The notes beneath the pieces are model-generated. The model was given only the letters and a program-made list of their open reading frames with translations. It was not told where the DNA came from and did no database searches. DNA of 20,757 nt, taken from assembly GCA_002293045.1 (NCBI GenBank), contig DBCM01000087.1, positions 1 through 20,757 of the forward strand, written 5' to 3'. Source of the stretch: Flavobacteriales bacterium UBA958 (GTDB taxonomy: Bacteria; Bacteroidota; Bacteroidia; Flavobacteriales_D; Crocinitomicaceae). Within the stretch, counting starts at the first letter, position 1. Each line of letters opens with the position of its first letter. Below are positions 13,561 to 20,757 of this stretch, piece by piece. The translations under genes and the position numbers were made by a program.

Positions 13561-15007
13561 GTTGAACTCGATTGGGTGAAACGTGCTTGGCCAAGACCTT
13601 TTTACCTAGTGTTCTGGACTTGGGTGATTTTTTAATGCCATACATGATGTCGGAAGCATGTTTACGAGATGCCTCGATATCGACGATTGGAAACGGGTAA
13701 TCCATACCCAAACGGCAATTATTAAAGACCTGGTCCATTTCACTCATTTTCCACGGTTCATGGATGAAGGTAAGGGGAACATCGCCTAATTCTGGTATCC
13801 ACTTTTTAATGAAAACCCCATCCGGGTCATGCGCTTCCGAGTTTTTAATTGGATTGTAAATTCTTAGGGTATTTACACCCGTTAATCCTGCTTGCATTTG
13901 GATTTGAGGATAATGTATACCCGGTTCATAATCCAGAAACTGCCGCGCTAAAAAATGCAGGTCCCGCCAATCCTGCCATAAATTATACACAAAAAAAGAA
14001 ACCACCATGGCCCTCATTCGAAAATTTAGGTAGCCAGTAGCAACGACACTTCGCATGCAGGCATCAATCAAGGGAATTCCGGTCTTCCCTGCTTGCCAAG
14101 CGGCTATAAACGCGTCATTTTTAACCTTTCCTAAGTCCTCAAATGCCGAATTAACGGCTAAGAATTCCATTCGACATTCAGTTTCAAACTTTTGAATGAA
14201 ATGGCAATGCCAATGCAACCGTGAAATAAAATTAGCCAGAGAACGCGCATTCCCACCCTGCTTTTTGGCGTTAAGGGCCTCCTGATAAACGCGGCGCATA
14301 GATAGGTTTCCGTATGCCAAATAGGGTGACAATCGACTGCAGGATTTTCTCGCCGCCTCAGGCTTAGAAATGTGTAAAGAATAGGTTCGATGGCGCGTTT
14401 CAAAAAAAGTATCCATGTAGCGTTTTGCGTTGAATATCCCTCCAGGTTGAAAGGTTTTATTTGACGTTCTAATTCCTTCGGGTAACGAAGCCTCGTTGGG
14501 TAAATCCCAAGTAACATCAACAGAAATTAGCTGTTCGAGTGGCGGCTCTTCCATCGGGGCGTGCATGAATTTCAGCCATTCTTTGTCCCAAGTTTTACGG
14601 TCATTCAGTCCTCGAATAATGCCATTAGTTTGAAATTCGTACCACGGAATTTGCTTCAATTTTAGAAAGGCCGCGATACGTTTGTCGCGATCGTACGAAA
14701 TCCAGTTCCCCGTTTCTTGATGAGAAAATACACCTTGAATCTCAAATTGGGTGCTCAGTGTTTCAAACACTAAATCAGCACTGCAGTGCGCAATGGTAAC
14801 GCAGTGATTGGGTAATCCCTGTTTTAATTGATTCAAGGACTCATAAACAAAACGCCAATGACGCACCTCTGAATCTGCGGCCTCCATCAATTCAGGCTCA
14901 AAAATATACAGTAAAATAACGGGGAGCCCTTGTTCTATGGCTCGCTTAAGCGGCAAGTGATCACCAAGGCGTAAATCCCTTTTAAACCATAGAATATTCA
15001 CTTGCAT
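13547..15007 (-). CDS. Photolyase/cryptochrome-family flavoprotein with divergent FAD-pocket motif
   Basis: A 486-residue protein. I choose the ATG at 15007, which gives the canonical N-terminus MQVNILWFKRDLRL; the frame extends to a GTG at 15031. The antenna-type domain (about 1-130) precedes the helical FAD domain with SRLSPYLAYGNLSMRRVY (224-241), RLHWHCHFIQKFE (263-275), GKTGIPLIDACMRSVVATGYLNFRMRA (307-333), YNLWQDWRD (341-349) and RIYNPIKNSEAHDPDG (382-397). Where E. coli PhrB has the NNGGWQWAASTG segment, this protein has GIHYPQIQMQAGLTG (363-377). This suggests a separate Bacteroidota clade, but photolyase activity is not certain. It is the first gene of the overlapping operon. Confidence 0.88.
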   Translation of the reverse strand: MQVNILWFKRDLRLGDHLPLKRAIEQGLPVILLYIFEPELMEAADSEVRHWRFVYESLNQLKQGLPNHCVTIAHCSADLVFETLSTQFEIQGVFSHQETGNWISYDRDKRIAAFLKLKQIPWYEFQTNGIIRGLNDRKTWDKEWLKFMHAPMEEPPLEQLISVDVTWDLPNEASLPEGIRTSNKTFQPGGIFNAKRYMDTFFETRHRTYSLHISKPEAARKSCSRLSPYLAYGNLSMRRVYQEALNAKKQGGNARSLANFISRLHWHCHFIQKFETECRMEFLAVNSAFEDLGKVKNDAFIAAWQAGKTGIPLIDACMRSVVATGYLNFRMRAMVVSFFVYNLWQDWRDLHFLARQFLDYEPGIHYPQIQMQAGLTGVNTLRIYNPIKNSEAHDPDGVFIKKWIPELGDVPLTFIHEPWKMSEMDQVFNNCRLGMDYPFPIVDIEASRKHASDIMYGIKKSPKSRTLGKKVLAKHVSPNRVQHEKR

Positions 15008-15037
15008 AGGAATAAAAACAACCAATCTCACAAAGTG

Positions 15038-15069
15038 TTGCAGGGAAAGTCAGGGTTTAATTAACTTTG
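15038..15069 (+). promoter_or_regulatory. Bacteroidetes-type promoter with -7 box 4 nt from ATG
   Basis: TTG at 15038-15040, 21 nt, then TAACTTTG at 15062-15069, a perfect -7 match. The ATG at 15074 follows after only 4 nt, so the transcript should be leaderless or nearly so. It lies in the divergent gap shared with the photolyase operon. Confidence 0.7.
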
Positions 15070-15073
15070 TCAT

Positions 15074-16024
15074 ATGTTGAAACTCACTCTACCTGTTTTA
15101 CTGTTCTTCTGTGGCCTTTCCATGGTTGGTTTTTCTCAAGAAAAGCACATTCAATTTAAGTCAGAATTCTTTGTCATTTTAGTCATTGATGGCCCCAGAT
15201 ATACAGAAACCTATGGTGACACCAGTTGTACGTATATCCCCAATATATGCAACTCATTGATGCCTGAAGGCACCTTCTTTTCCAACTTTCGGAATAACGG
15301 ACCAACGTATACCGTACCCGGACATACCGCATTAATGACAGGAATTTACCAACGAATCTCAAATGTAGGTGCAGGATTGCCCAGAAATCCATCCTTGTTT
15401 CAATACTATATCAAGGAACGTCATGCCTTAAATACCGATGCTCAAATCATTGCTAGTAAAGGAAAATTGAATGTATTATCCAATACAAAAGACCGGCAGT
15501 GGAAAAATAAATTTCGTCCATATTCCTACTGCGGACCCAATGGCAACGGGTTGAGTTATGGTCCTGACCGTGAAACGATGGTCAAAGTAAAAGAAACCTT
15601 GTCGTCTGCGACCCCGCCACATTTAATGCTGGTGAATTTATTAGGTGTAGATGTAAATGGGCATGGCAACGACTGGAAAAAATACCTGGATAACATCAAG
15701 TATACAGACGCGTATGCCCTTGAAATTTGGAATGGAATTCAAGCGAATCCTTTACTCAAAGATAAAACCACCTTATTTATCACGAACGACCATGGTCGGC
15801 ACACGGAAGGTCATAAAAACGGCTTTGTTAATCATGGGGATGGGTGTGATGGATGTCGGCATATTTCCTTATTGGTTTTGGGGCCGGACATTCCTAAAAA
15901 CCGAGAAATAAACACAGAAGCGGAAATGATTGACATTCCTGTAACCATATCGAAAATGATGCATGTTGGATTCCCAACTGGAAGGGGACGATTTTTGTCT
16001 GAAATTTTTAGTGAGAAAAAGTAA
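15074..16024 (+). CDS. Secreted alkaline-phosphatase-superfamily phosphodiesterase
   Basis: A 316-residue protein with a signal peptide (about 1-21, GFSQ). It has the metal-dependent core of type I phosphodiesterase/nucleotide pyrophosphatases and related phosphatases. Candidate metal ligands are Asp39 (VIDG), Asp193 and His197 (GVDVNGHG), Asp239 and His240 (NDHG) and His254 (NHGDG). The nucleophile is probably Thr80 in YTVPGHTALMTG, aligning with the Thr of the NPP motif. The CDGC motif just after His254 (258-261) is unusual. Substrate is unknown (phosphoester or phosphodiester, extracytoplasmic). A related lipoprotein gene follows 57 bp downstream. The promoter sits 4 nt before the start. 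Confidence 0.8.
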   Translation: MLKLTLPVLLFFCGLSMVGFSQEKHIQFKSEFFVILVIDGPRYTETYGDTSCTYIPNICNSLMPEGTFFSNFRNNGPTYTVPGHTALMTGIYQRISNVGAGLPRNPSLFQYYIKERHALNTDAQIIASKGKLNVLSNTKDRQWKNKFRPYSYCGPNGNGLSYGPDRETMVKVKETLSSATPPHLMLVNLLGVDVNGHGNDWKKYLDNIKYTDAYALEIWNGIQANPLLKDKTTLFITNDHGRHTEGHKNGFVNHGDGCDGCRHISLLVLGPDIPKNREINTEAEMIDIPVTISKMMHVGFPTGRGRFLSEIFSEKK

Positions 16025-16035
16025 GTACCCGAAGA

Positions 16036-16067
16036 TTGAATTTGCATTGAATTAATAACTAGCTTAG
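16036..16067 (+). promoter_or_regulatory. Possible promoter of the second phosphodiesterase gene
   Basis: TTG at 16036-16038, 21 nt, then TAGCTTAG at 16060-16067 (one mismatch to TAnnTTTG), 14 nt before the ATG at 16082. The -7 box lies within the small palindrome AACTAGCTTAGTT (16058-16070). The gene may instead be read through from 15074. Confidence 0.35.
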
Positions 16068-16081
16068 TTAAAAATCAACCA

Positions 16082-16987
16082 ATGCAAACTCGATTTATCA
16101 GTGTTTTATTCATTCTATTTTTTGCCATTGCTCCGGGTTGTATTGATAAGTTTAAACCCAAAAAAGAAATCAAAACAACCTGTCCTGTTGGTATTGAACC
16201 CATAAGAAAAGTGCTATTCATTGGATGGGACGGTGTTCGATCTGATGCCTTACTTGCTTCCAACACACCAACTTTCGATAGCCTTCTTCAAAGCGCCATT
16301 TACTCCTTCAATGTTGATCGTGGACCACATACGGTAAGCACCCCAGGTTGGTCTACAATTTTACATGGCGTCTGGCCTGAAAAGCATAGATTAACAGAAA
16401 ACTCGTTCAAAAAAAACAACTACAAACAATACCCTGATATTTTTCAATTGCTTCGTAGATCGAAACCAAATTTAGGGCTTGCTACCTTAAGCAATTGGGA
16501 CGCATTTCTGCAAATTACAAGCGAAGAAACATATGCAAACCGATTTGATACGGATCCAGAAATGACACAAGAAGCCATCAAATTAATAAACGAATGTACC
16601 CCAGATGTAATGTTAATGCACTTTGACTTTCCTGATGATTCCGGCCATGAGTTTGGCTTTGACCCTTCGTCGCTTGAATACAAATCAGCCATAGAAATTT
16701 CAGATTATTATTTAGGCTTAATAATGACACAAATTTATTTAAGAGAAATGCAATTTAACGAGGAATGGATGGTCGTGTTAACAACGGATCATGGGGGTCA
16801 AGGCACAGGACATGGTGGGCAGGATAACATTACTGAAACACGGTTTGTGTGGTATGCAGTAAGAACCCCAAACTTCACAAGCACCATGATTTCTCAAGGC
16901 GAAACGGTTGATTTATTACCGACAATGATGAAATGGCTTGGGGTTTCGAGTTCGAATTCAGGACTTGATGGGACTTCGTTATTTTAG
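16082..16987 (+). CDS. Alkaline-phosphatase-superfamily lipoprotein (phosphodiesterase-like)
   Basis: A 301-residue lipoprotein with lipobox AIAPGC and Cys20 as acylation site. It shares the fold and motif order of the preceding gene: Asp50 in FIGWDGVRSDAL, probable nucleophile Thr87 in STPGWSTILHG, Asp185 and His189 in FPDDSGHEFG, Asp236 and His237 in TTDHGG, and His244 in GTGHGGQD. All metal-ligand positions appear intact, so it should be an active phosphodiesterase or phosphatase on the periplasmic or outer-membrane side. Similarity to the 15074 product is confined to these motifs, so the pair are old paralogues at most. No terminator separates the two genes. Substrate is unknown. Confidence 0.8.
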   Translation: MQTRFISVLFILFFAIAPGCIDKFKPKKEIKTTCPVGIEPIRKVLFIGWDGVRSDALLASNTPTFDSLLQSAIYSFNVDRGPHTVSTPGWSTILHGVWPEKHRLTENSFKKNNYKQYPDIFQLLRRSKPNLGLATLSNWDAFLQITSEETYANRFDTDPEMTQEAIKLINECTPDVMLMHFDFPDDSGHEFGFDPSSLEYKSAIEISDYYLGLIMTQIYLREMQFNEEWMVVLTTDHGGQGTGHGGQDNITETRFVWYAVRTPNFTSTMISQGETVDLLPTMMKWLGVSSSNSGLDGTSLF

Positions 16988-17053
16988 ATTAGTGTAACTT
17001 AAGTTTCAATTCATTTAATAAATTCGAGTGATTTTTGTGAAAATTATTACCCC

Positions 17054-17476
17054 ATGAAAAATACATTTTATGCAATAGTATTTATTTTAACGGCCTTTAT
17101 TGGGCATTCATGTGCGTCAACAGGTTCGGAAGGCACAGAAATTCAAAGCACTGCAGGTGGGGGTATAAAAACACTTTTAGCGAGCGAATTTAACACCCAA
17201 GAAAAAGATACAAACACGGTAGTTATTGATGTTCGTAGCCCGGAGGAAGTAGCGAATGGATTTATACCTGGGACGGACTTATTCATTAATTTCTTCGACG
17301 GAAATTTCCAAGATCAACTTCAAAAATTAGATAAAACTAAAACCTATATTGTATATTGCCATTCCGGTAATCGAAGCGGAAAAGCGGCGAATGCTATGGA
17401 ACAACTAGGCTTTACTAGTATATATAATTTACAAGGCGGGATTTCAGGTTGGACAGGCCCCTTGTCGCAAAAATAA
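17054..17476 (+). CDS. Rhodanese-domain lipoprotein
   Basis: A 140-residue lipoprotein (lipobox FIGHSC, Cys20) with a single rhodanese domain. VVIDVRSPEEVANGFIPG lies at about 56-73. The active-site loop is CHSGNRS with catalytic Cys102. LQGGISGW near the C-terminus is typical. It probably acts as an extracytoplasmic sulfurtransferase or sulfane-sulfur binder. Its stop codon overlaps the ATG of the YeiH-like membrane protein by 1 nt (TAATG), implying translational coupling and a shared sulfur-related role. Only a weak -7-like octamer (TAAATTCG, 17019-17026) is seen upstream. Confidence 0.88.
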   Translation: MKNTFYAIVFILTAFIGHSCASTGSEGTEIQSTAGGGIKTLLASEFNTQEKDTNTVVIDVRSPEEVANGFIPGTDLFINFFDGNFQDQLQKLDKTKTYIVYCHSGNRSGKAANAMEQLGFTSIYNLQGGISGWTGPLSQK

Positions 17477-18444
17477 TGAATCAAGAGCGCTTATTCAGTA
17501 TAATTTGGGTTGGAGGTATCGGTGCAGCAGCATGGTTTATTGCACCGTATACCCCAAGTGCACTGAATAGTATCATGCTTGCACTCCTTATTGGAATCAT
17601 TCTTGGCACGCTCATAAAATTTAAGCAAGAAGTAAAAAAACCGGCAGGGACCATAGGCTCAAAAGCGTTGGAATATTCCATACTTTTCCTTGCCTTTGGA
17701 ATCAACTATCGCTTTTTAGTCAATATCGGATGGATTCCAATCCTTGGGATCTTGACCAGCATCACGGCAGTATTATTGGTCACCAAAATCCTGGTAAAAC
17801 GTTTTAACTGTCCAGCTTCGGCAGGATGGTTAATTGGCATTGGGACAGCCATTTGTGGGTCCTCGGCAATTGCTGCTGCGGCACCTTTTGTTTCAAAAAA
17901 CAAAGACGACATTGGGATGTCCTTAGCTGTAGTTAATTTATGGGGGGCGCTTGGTATGATCCTACTTCCCCTACTTTTCCAACTTCCTTTGTTAAATTCA
18001 ATAAACCACGGATTAATCATAGGGGGAGGATTGCATTCTGTGGGGAATGTAATGGGTGCGGCATATGGTCTTAGTGATGCGCTCGGAAATGAAGCCTTGG
18101 CAATAAAAATGGCACGTGTTGCTTTACTAACCCCGGCATTATTGGTTATCGTTGCTATGAATCGACGTGAAAACAACGCTTCTGAGCGAGTAAAGGTTAA
18201 AATTCCTTGGTACATCTATGGCTTTTTATTCATTACGGCATTTGTAAGTATATTCAAGATTCCAAGCGAATTGATTGAATGGAACGAGTGGTTTGGTAAG
18301 ATTGCACTCACGATAGCGATGGCCGCCATTGGAATGAATGTAAATTTAAAAGAACTACTAATTTCCGGAAGAAAGGGATTATTATTTGGTCTGTTAATTT
18401 TTATTGCACAGTTAGCAGTTTTGTTTTTTGTAGCGAGTCTCTGA
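17476..18444 (+). CDS. YeiH/YadS-type integral membrane protein (putative sulfate exporter family)
   Basis: A 322-residue polytopic membrane protein with about 10 hydrophobic segments. The ATG at 17476 is preferred because it overlaps the rhodanese stop (TAATG); an in-frame ATG at 17449 lies within the rhodanese gene. The family signature GTAICGSSAIAAAAPFVSKNKDD is near residues 128-150. GGGLHSVGNVMGAAYGLSD near 190-208 and the terminal MAAIGMNVNLKELLISGRKGLLFG are also typical of TIGR00698/YeiH proteins. Members are annotated as putative sulfate exporters, but the substrate is poorly established. Coupling to a rhodanese supports a sulfur compound as cargo. Confidence 0.88.
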   Translation: MNQERLFSIIWVGGIGAAAWFIAPYTPSALNSIMLALLIGIILGTLIKFKQEVKKPAGTIGSKALEYSILFLAFGINYRFLVNIGWIPILGILTSITAVLLVTKILVKRFNCPASAGWLIGIGTAICGSSAIAAAAPFVSKNKDDIGMSLAVVNLWGALGMILLPLLFQLPLLNSINHGLIIGGGLHSVGNVMGAAYGLSDALGNEALAIKMARVALLTPALLVIVAMNRRENNASERVKVKIPWYIYGFLFITAFVSIFKIPSELIEWNEWFGKIALTIAMAAIGMNVNLKELLISGRKGLLFGLLIFIAQLAVLFFVASL

Positions 18445-18466
18445 TTTGTAAATAATCATCCCAAAA

Positions 18467-19129
18467 TTAATCCCCCCTATTTTCGAGGTAACTCCCATAC
18501 AGCTTTCGGTATGGATTCTTTTTGATATTGTATGGCGTATTTCTGGTAGTTCGGCGAATCACCTTATTCATCATCACCTGTTTAAGCGAACCTAAGCTTC
18601 CGTTTTTCATGGCCGTTAGATTCCAAATCGGAGCGTTCCCAAGGGTATCTACTAAGGAGGCGCGAAGCGTAATCGCATTGGTAATTAATGTGGTTCCGGT
18701 GGCCTGTTGAAAGAAAATGGCTGTTGCTTCTGAAACGGGTTCAAGAATTTGAACATTTGACTCCAACACAGCATCAACCTTCAATAATTTACACAGTTCT
18801 TTCGGAGAAATTCTACCCTCATTATAGCCGGCAGGGAGTACAATATCGTTGGTATAGTTAATATCCAATACTTCAACGAAGCACTTCCCTTCATTCATGC
18901 GCCGAGCAAAGGAACGAATCAATTGCTCTTGTAATTGACGCTGTTTTTGAAGCGTAAGCTCATTGAAGCGGTCGTCGCTCATCCAAATTTTGCGCTCAAT
19001 GGTTGTCCGAGGAGGCAATACGGCAATAGCATGATGCTTTTGGGTAATCTTAATGATGTGCGGCAGGTAATCCACATTAACGCAGGAGGAAAGCACAAGA
19101 ATAAAAAGAAATGGGATCCAATATTTCAT
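18467..19129 (-). CDS. Lipoprotein of unknown function
   Basis: A 220-residue lipoprotein. The start is set at the ATG at 19129, not the in-frame one at 19189. It gives a proper lipoprotein signal (MKYWIPFLFILVLSSC, Cys16), and a full Bacteroidetes promoter lies just upstream. The mature part has HHAIAVLPPRTTIERK, a charged helix (LTLQKQRQLQEQLIRSFARRM) and LCKLLKVDAVLESNVQIL. This order (AVLPP strand, helix, then a VDAVL strand) recalls TolB N-terminal/LpoB/CsgG-like lipoproteins, but the link is weak. A basic C-terminus (RRTTRNTPYNIKKNPYRK) follows. It converges on the YeiH-like gene with a 22-bp gap and no obvious terminator. It is divergent from gltX. Confidence 0.75.
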   Translation of the reverse strand: MKYWIPFLFILVLSSCVNVDYLPHIIKITQKHHAIAVLPPRTTIERKIWMSDDRFNELTLQKQRQLQEQLIRSFARRMNEGKCFVEVLDINYTNDIVLPAGYNEGRISPKELCKLLKVDAVLESNVQILEPVSEATAIFFQQATGTTLITNAITLRASLVDTLGNAPIWNLTAMKNGSLGSLKQVMMNKVIRRTTRNTPYNIKKNPYRKLYGSYLENRGD

Positions 19130-19133
19130 ACTC

Positions 19134-19164
19134 CAAAGGTATGAAAGATGGAAAGAAAAGCCAA
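19134..19164 (-). promoter_or_regulatory. Consensus Bacteroidetes promoter with -7 box 4 nt from ATG
   Basis: On the minus strand TTG (19164-19162), 20 nt, then TACCTTTG (19141-19134). Only GAGT separates the -7 box from the ATG at 19129. It supports that start codon and predicts a leaderless or near-leaderless mRNA. Confidence 0.75.
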
Positions 19165-19288
19165 TAAAAATAACCGTTATCAAAGACACCCTAATAAAGA
19201 GGTCGGCTTGTCATACAGACTAAATTAACCGATTACGTGAGAATCAAACATCACGCTCCCGAAGACTCGTTCATTTAAGGCTATTCAT

Positions 19289-19296
19289 TACCTTTG
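19289..19296 (+). promoter_or_regulatory. -7 element of the gltX promoter
   Basis: TACCTTTG at 19289-19296 is a perfect TAnnTTTG match 16 nt upstream of the gltX ATG. No clear TTG is seen at the -33 distance (TCG at 19267-19269 is the nearest). Confidence 0.55.
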
Positions 19297-19312
19297 CAAA
19301 AAAAATAACCCC

Positions 19313-20757
19313 ATGTCAAAACCTGTTCGCGTTCGCTTTGCCCCCTCACCTACTGGACCTTTACATATGGGTGGGGTAAGAACTGCTCTCTATAATTACC
19401 TCTTTGCCAAAAAACATAACGGAACCTTTTTAATTCGCATTGAAGATACGGATCAAACGCGTTTTGTACCCGGTGCACAAGACTACATTATGGATGCGCT
19501 TTCTTGGTGTGGTATCATGCCCAGTGAGGGACCTGGATTGGGTGGAGATTTCGGTCCTTACGTGCAATCGGAACGACAAGCCATGTATCGTCCGTATGCG
19601 GAGGAGTTGGTGTCAAAAGAACATGCATATTATGCCTTTGATACCGCAGAAGAATTGGAACAAATGCGGGAACAGGCTAAACAAATGGGGATGCCCAACT
19701 GGCAATACAATAGCGTGACCAGGGCATCGATGAAAAACTCTTTAACCTTACCTCAATCCGAGGTTGAACAACGCTTAGCCAATGGAGATCCCTATGTGAT
19801 TCGCATGAAAATGCCGCGCAATGAAGACGTTCGGTTTCATGACCTCATCCGTGGATGGGTGGTTGTAAACACCAACAACTTGGACGACAAAGTATTGTTT
19901 AAAAGTGATGGCATGCCTACCTACCATTTAGCGAACATCGTAGATGATTATACGATGAACATTTCGCACGTAATCCGTGGGGAGGAATGGCTTCCGTCTG
20001 CGCCTTTGCATGTGCTACTTTATCAAGCGTTTGGATGGGATGCCCCTGAATTTGCACACCTTCCGCTTTTACTTAGACCGGATGGAAACGGCAAATTATC
20101 CAAACGAGACGGTGACCGTTTAGGATTTCCAGTATTTCCGACCAATTGGATCACCGCAGAAGGGGAATTGTATTCGGGATATCGCGAAAAAGGGTACTTA
20201 CCTGAAGCATTTATTAATATGTTGGCTTTATTGGGTTGGAACCCAGGAACCCCACAGGAGATTTTCACCCTAGATGAGTTAGTAGACGCCTTTTCGTTGG
20301 AAAGGGTATCAAAATCCGGGGCGAAATTTGATCCGGAAAAAACGAAGTGGTTTCAACAAAGTTGGTTACGCATGCAGTCTGACGCTGACATCGCTAAGGG
20401 ATTAAAAGAAACAACACCGTCTTTAACGCTTTCTGATTCCGCCTTGGAAACCTTGGTTGGCTTGATGAAAGAACGAGCCACCTTCGCAGAAGACATCCTA
20501 ACGGATGGAGCCTATTTCTTGGCCAATCCAAGTGAATTTGATACGGAAACTATACGAAAAAAATGGAAAGCTGAAACCACAGGCTATTTGAATGAATGGA
20601 TGGTTCGATTAGAGGGAATTGCTGAATTCACTGCGGGAAACATTGAGTCATCCTTTAAAGGGTATTTGGAGGAAAAAGGATTGGGTATTGGTGCGGTATT
20701 GCTCCCTTATCGCCTAGCTGTTACTGGCGTTGGTGCTGGTCCAGGCATGTTTGATGT
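19313..20757 (+). CDS. gltX: Glutamate--tRNA ligase (3' end outside the window)
   Basis: An open frame from ATG 19313 to the window end (481 codons plus 2 nt, no stop). It encodes a class I glutamyl-tRNA synthetase, which charges tRNA-Glu in the cytoplasm. The N-terminus carries RFAPSPTGPLHMGGVRTAL, in which HMGG is the HIGH-type motif. FLIRIEDTDQTR, NLDDKVLFKSDGMPTYHLAN and ISHVIRGEEWLPSAPLH follow. The KMSKS equivalent reads GKLSKRDGDR, as usual in Bacteroidota. The anticodon-binding region begins near residue 330 and is nearly complete; roughly 20-30 residues are probably missing. It is divergent from the lipoprotein gene and has a -7 box upstream. Confidence 0.95.
   Translation, partial: MSKPVRVRFAPSPTGPLHMGGVRTALYNYLFAKKHNGTFLIRIEDTDQTRFVPGAQDYIMDALSWCGIMPSEGPGLGGDFGPYVQSERQAMYRPYAEELVSKEHAYYAFDTAEELEQMREQAKQMGMPNWQYNSVTRASMKNSLTLPQSEVEQRLANGDPYVIRMKMPRNEDVRFHDLIRGWVVVNTNNLDDKVLFKSDGMPTYHLANIVDDYTMNISHVIRGEEWLPSAPLHVLLYQAFGWDAPEFAHLPLLLRPDGNGKLSKRDGDRLGFPVFPTNWITAEGELYSGYREKGYLPEAFINMLALLGWNPGTPQEIFTLDELVDAFSLERVSKSGAKFDPEKTKWFQQSWLRMQSDADIAKGLKETTPSLTLSDSALETLVGLMKERATFAEDILTDGAYFLANPSEFDTETIRKKWKAETTGYLNEWMVRLEGIAEFTAGNIESSFKGYLEEKGLGIGAVLLPYRLAVTGVGAGPGMFD

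Overview
The window looks like a chromosomal segment from a member of the Bacteroidota, probably a Flavobacteriales-type marine or freshwater organism. Four things support this. There is a large PKD-repeat protein ending in a gliding-motility / type IX secretion (type B) C-terminal domain. There is a DUF6089-type outer-membrane barrel. Several starts carry Bacteroidetes-type promoters (TTG, about 20 nt, TAnnTTTG). Base composition is moderately AT-rich and Shine-Dalgarno sequences are largely absent. No phage, IS, CRISPR or plasmid genes are visible.

Layout. 1-2.73 kb: a DctA-like dicarboxylate symporter (minus) diverges from an MFS transporter (plus), with a dyad between them. 2.72-3.08 kb: a tRNA-Leu(GAG) with a well-formed promoter and terminator. 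It is followed by a short unexplained segment in which the last 17 nt of the tRNA body recur 166 bp downstream and a 13-bp inverted repeat encloses two small hairpins; a strong terminator follows. 3.19-4.29 kb: a small two-helix membrane protein and a DUF6089 barrel protein. 4.27-5.66 kb (minus): an adenosine deaminase of the Bacteroidota NTDGR type and a small secreted protein, separated by a terminator that abuts the deaminase start codon. 5.85-9.41 kb (plus): the PKD/T9SS adhesin-like protein and a SIMPL-domain protein. 9.4-10.5 kb (minus): a small beta-barrel-like protein and a DUF1566-type lipoprotein, again with a terminator overlapping the downstream start codon. 10.64-15.01 kb (minus): a compact operon of four overlapping genes. 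These are a divergent photolyase/cryptochrome, a 47-residue four-cysteine DUF2256-type peptide, an iron-sulfur (6-4) photolyase of the PhrB/FeS-BCP type, and a DASH cryptochrome. 15.07-16.99 kb (plus): two tandem, diverged alkaline-phosphatase-superfamily phosphodiesterases, one secreted and one a lipoprotein. 17.05-18.44 kb (plus): a rhodanese lipoprotein coupled by a 1-nt overlap to a YeiH-family membrane protein. 18.47-19.13 kb (minus): a lipoprotein of unknown function with a well-matched promoter 4 nt from its start. 19.31 kb to the end: gltX, cut off by the window edge.

How the genes fit together. The photolyase operon is the clearest functional module. It encodes three different blue-light flavoproteins plus a small Cys-rich protein with 4- to 14-nt overlaps, which implies co-translation and a shared light-damage response. 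The rhodanese/YeiH pair suggests a sulfur-handling unit. The remaining genes are ordinary housekeeping or envelope functions. The most unusual signals are the tRNA-Leu 3'-end duplication with its structured spacer, the two terminators merged with downstream start codons, and the repeated -7 element placed exactly 4 nt before ATG, which predicts leaderless or nearly leaderless mRNAs.
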